Shown piece by piece: positions 56,037-64,000 of a stretch of DNA of 64,000 nucleotides. Position numbers and translations under genes: made by a program. Origin of the DNA: Henricia sp. BOLD:AAB3569 (Eukaryota; Echinodermata; Asteroidea; Spinulosida; Echinasteridae); the NCBI GenBank assembly GCA_037783545.1, contig JBBELK010000453.1, forward strand, positions 930,001 through 994,000, in the 5' to 3' direction. Every line of letters starts with the position of its first letter. Positions within the stretch are counted from its first letter, which is position 1. The notes under the pieces were generated by a model. It ran no database searches and was not told where the DNA came from. It saw only the letters and a list, made by a program, of their open reading frames with translations.

Positions 56037-56280
56037 GGGGCCAATTTCATAAAGCTGTTTAGCAGAAAAATTTGCTTAATCCAAAATGTTGTTTGCTTTA
56101 TAAAAATTGGTTAGCAGTCAGAATCTTATGTGATGTGTATTACAATTGACTGGTGTTCTGCTATTCTTGCTAAAAACACAAGTTGACATACAGTTTTGAC
56201 TATTATTTCATTTTTATAAAGCAAACAAATTTTTGATTAAGCAAATTTTTCTGCTGAGCAGCTTTATGAAATTGGCCCCA
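56037..56280. repeat. MITE family H, copy 2 (full)
   Basis: ggggccaatttcataaagct, gtttagcagaaaaatttgct, and at the right agcaaatttttctgctgagc and agctttatgaaattggcccc. Nearly perfect inverted ends of about 50 bp. Confidence 0.9.
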
Positions 56281-57111
56281 GTTCTAGAAATCAGCGGCTG
56301 AACCAAGATCATTAAAAATACAAAAATACAATGGAAATTCTGTGTGGAACTGAAAAATTCCAGGCAATACCCGTGTACTGCCCATAATTTTAATGGGCCT
56401 AGGGTTCATTACACAAAAATAGGACTTAGTGGAAAAGGTCTTAGCAATAGGAGTTGACTGTGCTTAAGTCCTACAATAGGACTTAAGAACCCCTAAGATG
56501 GATCTTAGGACGTTTGTGAAACGAACCCCAGGGGTTCCCACCGCTGATTTCCGTTTATTATTATAATCCTAAGTTGGTTTTCACTGCATCCAGATTTCCC
56601 AAACTCTGGCGGTCCCTGGGTCGTAATCCCTATTAAAAAAAACACTTATTCATATTATTATGCGACTGCGACATCCAACTTTTTTTGCCAGAACGGGTCA
56701 CATTTTGCTTTTTTAAAAGTTGTAAATTTCGTTCATTTGAAACTTTTATATTCCGTATATTGGACCCACATTTACTTATAAAAAAAACCTAAACTTAACA
56801 AGACAATAATATAATTTTCCCTTGGAAATAACTGTTGGCTTAAACTGCCAGGGTCGCAGTGTAAGACCATAACAACTGGTATTTACTGAAAAACAAATGT
56901 GTAACAATATCTTAAGTTAAAACTCATGCTTCTGTTTGTAATAAGCACTTTTCAAAGAGTCAATTCCTGTCAATTCTCATGTTAAAACGTGGAACAAAGT
57001 TAAAACTTAAAAGTTATATTTGTGAGATGACCCTTCCATCAAAAGGTGACAGAAGTTCGATAGAATATTTTGAAATATTGAATATGTTTGATGATTCCTT
57101 ATAAACCATAT

Positions 57112-57380
57112 ATGTGACCCACTCTTGGAAAAGGTAGTATAAGTCGCGCAGGCTAGGTCGAGTTTTCACGACCATAAGTAGAAATCTGTGGCGGATCCAC
57201 GCTCATTAAAATACAAAAACACAATGGAAATTCCTGGCAGTGCCCAGATACCGCCTGGAATTTCCATTGTGTTTTGGTATTTTAATAAGCGTGGATCTGT
57301 CACAGATTTCTACTTATGGTCTCGAAAACTTGACCTAGTCTGCGCGACTTATACTACCTTTTATCCAGAACGGGTCACAT
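57112..57380. repeat. Hairpin MITE family K
   Basis: Arms of about 125 bp: gtagtataagtcgcgcaggc, cataagtagaaatctgtggc and acacaatggaaattcc, each mirrored in the right arm. Ends gtgaccc and gggtcac. Confidence 0.9.
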
Positions 57381-57733
57381 ATTGTACTTTTTAAGTTCTT
57401 AAAACAAAATACCCACCTTGCATATTTTTGTACCAAACGAAATGGTTTAATTGTCACTGGAGATTTATATTTTCATTGCTTTTCACAAAGAAATTATTCA
57501 CTGGACCATTTCAACCAAAGGTGCACATTCGTCTTAGAAACCTAGCTAATTCCTAATGGCTTAAGCATGCTAATTTGAAACAAACATTACAGACTTGGAT
57601 AATAATGTCAATTTTAAATTAAACTAGAGGTATGACGTTTGTTGTTACAAACGCCAGGTGATCGGGGTAAATGAACATTTTGTGATGAATTTCAGACGTT
57701 GTTATCACCTGTGGAATGGCAAAAATGGAAGTT

Positions 57734-57856
57734 CAGCAGCCGATTTCACGAAACTTTACTCAATTGCGCAAGTCCACTTACGCCATTACTTGCGCAATAA
57801 CTTATGGCGTAGGTGGACTTGCGCAATTGCGTAAAGTTTCGTGAAATCGGCTGCTG
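57734..57856. repeat. Hairpin MITE family C, copy 2
   Basis: cagcagccgatttcacgaaa, mirrored by tttcgtgaaatcggctgctg, with the ttgcgcaata loop inverted relative to copy 1. Confidence 0.9.
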
Positions 57857-58853
57857 TATACACTAATCCGGTAACTAATATCTCCTCCCTGCATATCCGC
57901 CATAGCTGGGGGGTTGATAGCTTGCACCGTTTTGAGATATGAATTGTTGAAATAATAATCTTTGAAATCTTGTAATGTGACACCTGTGACGACATCATGA
58001 CGTCACAATTTTGTGCACAAATTGTTGAACAATATGTTGAACATCAAGTTCTTAAATGTGGCGAAGGAATCATACCAATATCTGTTGTAGTTTTCAAGAT
58101 ACAGCATTTTAAAACATCTCAGCTCCAAATTTGCGTAATTTGACACCACATTACGTAACCACCGTCCATGTCATGACGTCACCAATGGTATAGTCAAAAG
58201 GTCCACATGTGTGGAAACATTTCGTTCCGTAGAAATATGGTCAAATTCACTACCACTTTGAATCTATTTGCATTAAAAATGCTAAAAATTTGCACATTTT
58301 CGAAGAACTTCCGGTTTGGACCGGAAGTAGGCGTCACACAGGGGTCATGACATCGTATGATTTGTTCAGTTCATTTAGACTTATCATGTTGTGAAAGAAT
58401 TGTTCAAGTATCTATAATTATAATTTAGGCAGTTTCAACCCTTTTATTTTAAAGCCCACATCGATTTAAAATCAGTGTCAATTGAAAGAGTGGTTATTGA
58501 CTAGAAGAAATCTGTTTATTTTTTTCAAATCGGATTTTGCATTGCGAAGCTACAGTCGGTTTGGATAATTGAAAACAGGGTGAAAATTCATCGGCAGGTC
58601 AAAGGTTATCCTATGTTTTTCTTTATTTCTAATTTGGCACCGACAATGGTCACTGTGGCTTATACTTTTGGTTATATATCTTTGCTCAACTCTATCCTGG
58701 ATGGCCCAAAGTTGGTACAAACAACAGTTATTAATATATGTACAAGGACAGATAATTAATTTATATTTTAAATACCTCATTTGCATAATAAATGAATAAT
58801 TTATGCAAAAACGATCAATTTTCAAGGGAAAACTCATTTTTCTCAAATTTATC

Positions 58854-58954
58854 TTAAGCAGGTTTGATTATTACAATGCATCTTGCATCATTTAATTAAA
58901 GTATTTACTTTAATTAAATGATGCAAGACATTGTAATAATCAAACCTGCTTAAC
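58854..58954. repeat. Near-perfect 101-bp palindrome
   Basis: ttaagcaggtttgattatta and gcatcatttaattaaagta pair with their complements around a very short centre. One arm carries two extra bases (aatgca-tcttgc versus gcaaga-cattg). Confidence 0.95.
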
Positions 58955-59400
58955 TACAGATAATTAGTTTATATTGAAATCCCATAATTTGCATATTTTA
59001 TGCAAAAATGTTGATTGTTAAGGGAACCTTATTTTTCCCCAATTAATGTTGAAAAATAGATTGATAAGAGATACTGATATAATCAAATCTGTCTATTGTC
59101 AAGATTGGGACTTGCATCAATAATTTAATTGACATAATCAATCACTGTATGTGTTAATTACCAAGCCAATACTATTTTGGAGAGGTGTGGATTGAGGGCA
59201 GCAAAAAAGAATGACAGGAAGCGCATCCACACACAAACTGTACAACTTTCCAAATTGCTTACAAAGTTACATTAAATACAAAACAGAGAAGATAATGACG
59301 TATTATTCTTCAGAGATAAATAATTTATGTTTTGATCAAAACAAACGGATGTGGAGCCTAGAGGTTATATTTAAATCTTTACAAATAATAGTAATTACAG

Positions 59401-59535
59401 ATGTTACTACGGGCAGGAGGCTCAACTATGGATGACGATTCTGCATCATCAAGGGACTCGTACTACCCTTTTTCATCTTCAGGCTCACTGGTGGTATGTC
59501 ACAGGACGAGGACCACAGAAAAGCTGCAAAAATAA
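59401..59535 (+). CDS. Weak candidate terminal exon
   Basis: After a possible acceptor (agtaattacag) the frame reads MLLRAGGSTMDDDSASSRDS then YYPFSSSGSLVVCHRTRTTE and KLQK before TAA. The composition is more protein-like than neighbouring frames. There is no matching upstream exon, no family match, and it lies inside the repeat domain, so chance is a real possibility. Confidence 0.18.
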   Translation: MLLRAGGSTMDDDSASSRDSYYPFSSSGSLVVCHRTRTTEKLQK

Positions 59536-60371
59536 TTGACAAAGAATAATATTACTCAACAAATTATTTGCCTTCATTTGTTAAGTAACAACTAAATATC
59601 TTTAATTGGTGTATCTGATATCACGTATTGTCTTTGAATGTTAATAAATTCAATATCAGTTACAAAATTGGCACACAATTTTGCACAGATTGACGTAAAA
59701 CGCAGGTTTTCTAACGCTGCATCTTTGCTTGTTTCACGGGAATTACGAGATCATCGCGTATGCAGTGGGCACACCACCGCCGTACGTCCCGGCCCTACAC
59801 ACGGCGTGGAACTCGGTCGTACGTCGGTGTGGACATTGCACGCGAGCGAAGTCTCGGATTCCTGCTCAACATGCCCTCCTAAAAGTACATTTTTGCGACA
59901 AATGGTAGGCCTTACGGACTTTTTGTCAGTATGGTAGGATTGTTTAATGTCTACTTTTGTATACATACCTTGTCGCTTGGTGATTCACGTTGATTATGGA
60001 TCGCTTTATGGACGAGAAAAAATGTTTTTGATCGCAAAAGTTGCAACCCGCGGTCGATTTTGTACGCGAATGGACCCCAGGCTAGCTGGAAGCATACTCT
60101 TTTCCGATGATGACGTTTCTAAGCCAACCGGCCAATCAGAACGCGCAAATCTTTACCCGAAGTGTTCCGATCTTATTTAGCCCGATTCGTTTTAGCGTTG
60201 AAGTGTGTACCACTGACACGAACTCGCCGGAAGTTGTGTGTGCCCATAGGAATGTGCAGTAACCACGGGCGCTGTGTGTGTGGAGTATATGGGGCTCTCT
60301 GTTTACGATAACAGAAGTAGTCCGTCTGTGGAACAGTATTACGGTTCTTGAGATATGAATTTTGAAAAAAA

Positions 60372-61105
60372 TAACCTTTGAATTTTTGTAATTTGACACC
60401 TGATGACGTCATGATACTATACATGCTGGTGAAAGTCTGCCGTAGGGCCTATGTCTGTATCTAATTTACTAACGATTCAGCTTGGTTTGATGGGCATTGT
60501 TACTGGTAAGTGTAAAAACTGAGATTTCCGTTTTCGTTGAACTTTGACCTCCAATTGACCCCAGAAGGAAGGGTCAGATGAAAATGCCCACACAAAGAAA
60601 GTTGTAGCACAGAATGTCATCTATAAACCTGCCAAATACGAAGATCCTGGATCACGTGGTTTTCGAGACGGAAGCATTTTAAAATATGCATATTTTGGTT
60701 TTTTGGGAGGTGTAATTTGATACTTGATGACGTCACGATGACGTCACGCTTGATGCCATCATAATATTAAACACGCTGGTGAAAGTCTGCTATAGGACCT
60801 ATGCCTGTACTTAGTTTCTTAAAGATTCAGCTTGGTTTGATGGGCATTGTTGCTCAATAAGTGCAAAAATTGAGATTTTCGTTTTCGTTGAACTTTGACC
60901 TCAGATTGACCCCAGAAGGAAGGGTCAGATGAAAATGCCCACACGAAGAAAATTGTAGGCCATGGTCTGATATATAAGCCTGTCAAATACGAAGATCATG
61001 GGTCACGTGGTTTTCCAGACGGAAGCATTTTAAAACATGCATATTTTGGTAATTTTTGGGTTGTAATTTGATACCCCATGACGTCACAGTGACGTCACAC
61101 TTGTA
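60372..61105 (+). repeat. Tandem pair of a roughly 365-bp unit
   Basis: The two units share gctggtgaaagtctgc, gattcagcttggtttgatgg, cgttttcgttgaactttgac, ggaagggtcagatgaaaatg and acggaagcattttaaaa, each followed by tgatgacgtcac-type motifs. Confidence 0.92.
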
Positions 61106-61220
61106 TGCACACCTTCACATTGGGGTTGATGTTCCTACCAAGTTTCAAATTGATAGCTTGAACCGTTTTGAAGAAAAGCTCTGGAAACGTTTGAGTGGAA
61201 AAAGAAAAAGAAAAAAAAAC

Positions 61221-64000
61221 TAGAGCTTCGCGTTTGTGTTTTTTACAAACGCAAGGTGATCGGGTGACATAAACATTGAAATGATGATGACGACACAGTT
61301 TTGAGATTGTTTGAAAACTTGAGTTGTTTGTTGTTGAAAAAAGTATTGGAATTCTCAAGACATGACTCTGACTATTCAACGCTAAAATTGATATAGCTGA
61401 ATGATATAGCTGAATGATATAGCTGAACAAGTGATAAATAAAGGCCAGTAACATTATTTGAGGTATTGTATTACTCATCTTCAAGGTCAAAAGTCAATTT
61501 AAAGAAGTGGAGGATGCGGATGCTAGTGTGATATTCCGAGGTGGAGGGTTTTCCTGGTTTTCTTCTGGCTCGGCCATAGTCTTTAATCTTGATACTGGAA
61601 GTAGAGACAACAGGATAGTTTATTAAGTAGAGACAACAGGATATTTTATTATACCATGCCCTCACTTAAGATTTAGTTAACTTTCTCCTTTTTTTTCCTT
61701 TTCTTTTTTTAATGACCTGACTGAAACAATTAGGGCGGCTATGAGTATGACTTTTAAAAACTTGTAAGTTGTAGGCCTATTCTCTTTAATACTTAAAGTT
61801 TGGTTTGTATTTATTGTTTTAATTGTATTTACAGCTGATATAGTGAACAAAATAAAACACATCAATTCGACAACCAAAACAAAAAATTCAATTTGAATTT
61901 TGATTACTTAGATCTGCCCCTCCAGGAATGCGGAAAAACATACCTCTAGTAATAATGGTATCGCCCAAAAAAAGGCATTGTGCATCCTATGTACGAACTA
62001 CGATTGTACCATTTTTTTAAAATTTGGGGAGGGTTATACCTTCCTTTCAAAATTTAACGGACACGAGGCCTAAAAAATTCGGCTAATTGTAATTCTGACG
62101 TCCCTAGAAATATATCCGGCATATATGTGAGATGTGTATTTTGTTATAAAATTACCAAAACAGCATGATTTTAAGACTTAGTGGTTGACACAACCAGATT
62201 CCAACGACCGGGGTCACGCCATGCATCACGCCGTCCTTTTACGGGCGAGTGCCCCATTCAATAGGCCAACACACACACACGTACAGCGTGGCGTTCGTGT
62301 CTATCAAAAGAGCTTTTGAAAGGGTATAGAAAATACGCTCTCCGTAAAAAAATAAACACATTTAACATTCCAAACTCGCACAAATAATTGTTAAGACATG
62401 TAAAATTCATTCAGTGAAACCTCCTACCTTTCAAAATGAAGATTTCACCTCAAGAAATTGAGTTTACTTTTCCCTTTTTCGTAACTTCGGTTGTAGACCA
62501 CCTACCGATAACAAGGACGCAATGACGTGTACAGTACCCCTTCAGCTATTCAGGGAAACCCTTTTCATGTACGTCACAAGTATTCGGATCCGCGGAAAGC
62601 ACCCGAAGTGCATGCGCGCCCAGCCGAGCGGCAATTTTTATGGGCCGAATACTCGCGATCGCAACGCTTTGGGAAAAGCTGGTCGGGGCGAGAGTAGTTC
62701 ATTCATAAAAGCCTGGGCTGTCGGTCATACCTCCGACGGCTGTTTTATGTACGTTAGTGAATGACTGAAACTCTAAGCTTTCTAATGAACTGTTGCTCGT
62801 TAGATTTGGACAGGTAAAAGTGGATGAATTTTTGAGATGAAAAATAGTAAGATTTTGGTGCGGGCTGTGCGCTGTGTGTGCAGAGGGCTTCAGTCTCGTA
62901 CAATCGAACTGAAAAACTGATGACGTCATAATTGTCAATCTCATCATAACGTTACTATTGTGTGCACAGATTGTTAAAGTATCTACTGAAGAACAAGTTT
63001 TGACATGTAGGCCTAGGCCCATATGTGGTGAAAGAATCTTTACAATATCTATTACAGTTCTAAAGATTTTGTCATTTGAGATCATATTACTGTAGTATAT
63101 CGCCGTGTGGGGAGTTGGGGTTCAATTGCATCTAGAATAAACTGACGCTCCAGTCAACTTGAGTTGCGGTCCACCATGTCCATTTTATTTCCAACACAGC
63201 AACGATTTCCAGCATGTCACATTCACAGTTTTCGGGGAGAAGACATATTTACTCTGGTCCGCCGACTAAGGCTAGCCGTACATAATTACACCCAAGATAC
63301 AACAGCTAAGTCACCAAAAGTAAATGCCCTTGTGCTATCTAGTGTTTATTCAACTTTCATGGCGATGATGCCACGGCAACGAGCAGTTTTACATCTTCAA
63401 AAGTCAAATTTTCTGAGTTGTAAATCAAGCCCTGCTTATTATGTCTCGTCTGTCTGACTTATTCACTACTAAAAGATACATTATGACCTCTGACCCGAGA
63501 CAGGCGCCTAGATACAAGTTCTATTATTAGAAGTCGAGCACTATATATGGGCGCAAATCGTCAGATTAGTGGAGGCTTGGCATAGCGCCCTCAAACGACT
63601 GAGTTAGCTTAATTATCAAGGGACCCAACAAATAATTTCTCCACATTACGTAACCACCGTGCACGTGATGACGTCATCAGTAGTATATATGTAGTCATAA
63701 AGTCAACATGTGAGGGAACATTTCGTTCCGTAGAAAAATGGTCAAATTCCCTACCACTTTGGCTCTATTTGCATTCAAAGTGCTAAAAAAGTGTACATTT
63801 TCGAACCTCTTCCGGTTTGGACCGGAGGTTTGGGTCACACAGGGGTCATGCCATTGTATGATTTGTTCAGTTCATTGCGACCTATCATGCTGTGAAAGAA
63901 TTGTTCAAGTATCTATTACGATTCTTGAGATATGAATTTTTGAAATAATAACCATTTAATTTTTGTAATTTGACACCTGTGACGATATCATGACGTCACA
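61221..64000. repeat. TGACGTCA-rich repeat domain, second block to window edge
   Basis: Starts ctagagcttcgcgtttgtgt. The part at 63640-63915 repeats 58142-58420 (attacgtaaccaccgt, catttcgttccgtagaaa, cttccggtttggaccgga), and 63920-64000 repeats 60345-60415. The middle (61490-63600) shows no repeat or gene I can support; short open frames at 62522 and 63164 are unconvincing. Confidence 0.6.

Larger units (their letters stand above)
57628..61215. repeat. TGACGTCA-rich repeat domain, first block
   Basis: Begins ctagaggtatgacgtttgtt, a relative of ctagagcttcgcgtttgtgt at 61221. It contains the modules gagatatgaat...gaaataataa...ttgtaattTGACACCTG and cattacgtaaccaccgt, a tandem pair of a roughly 365-bp unit (60372-61105), and an A-rich end. 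No open frame is credible. It may be one large non-autonomous element or a series of them. Confidence 0.55.

Noticed and set aside
62522-63457. Open frames of 80-128 codons near the right edge
   Set aside because: No splice context, family motif or composition supports coding; they are short and on opposing strands.

Overview
The window is metazoan nuclear DNA: spliced genes with GT-AG introns, AT-rich non-coding sequence, many short palindromic transposons, tRNA-derived SINEs and one LINE fragment. A marine deuterostome invertebrate (echinoderm, hemichordate or cephalochordate) fits best. That placement is an inference from the close match of the main gene to vertebrate ARHGEF17, the intron density, and the abundant TACATGTA-type simple sequence. 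It is not proven.

Main gene, + strand, 12495-54705: 17 exons make a continuous 948-residue reading frame ending at a TAA. All 16 junctions keep frame. The product is the C-terminal part of an ARHGEF17 (p164-RhoGEF/TEM4) ortholog: a DH (RhoGEF) domain in exons 1-5, a PH-like region in exons 5-9, and a WD40-like beta-propeller with an acidic Ser/Asp loop in exons 10-17. The long N-terminal region and the promoter lie outside the window or in exons I cannot recognise.

1-12494 is probably 5' intronic or intergenic sequence. Its main feature is a 5.47-kb CACTA/EnSpm-like DNA transposon (365-5837) with 14-bp inverted termini, subterminal GACTAA/TTAGTC repeats and a 2-bp TT duplication. It sits exactly inside a 420-bp foldback MITE (220-6114). 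On the - strand within it is a multi-exon cellular-looking gene (coding exons 4124-2102, possible first exon at 5477). Upstream of that exon is a promoter-like cluster of NRF-1, CRE and YY1 motifs. One in-frame stop interrupts the gene. No transposase is visible, so the element looks like a gene-carrying non-autonomous transposon.

The introns hold many foldback or inverted-terminal elements, labelled here by letter. A is the 436-bp foldback; B and C are 120-160-bp hairpins; D is a composite palindrome; E is an inverted pair about 16 kb apart with an internal minisatellite; F-M and others are further MITE-like families. A 5'-truncated CR1/L2-group LINE (38450-39508) is nested in another copy of A. 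tRNA-derived and CORE/MIR-like SINEs and very long G runs also occur.

54706-64000, downstream of the gene, carries an I-family MITE beginning within a few bases of the stop codon, several palindromes, and a repeat-rich domain (57.6-64 kb) of related direct repeats marked by TGACGTCA motifs. One weak terminal-exon candidate (59401-59535) is the only coding hint there.
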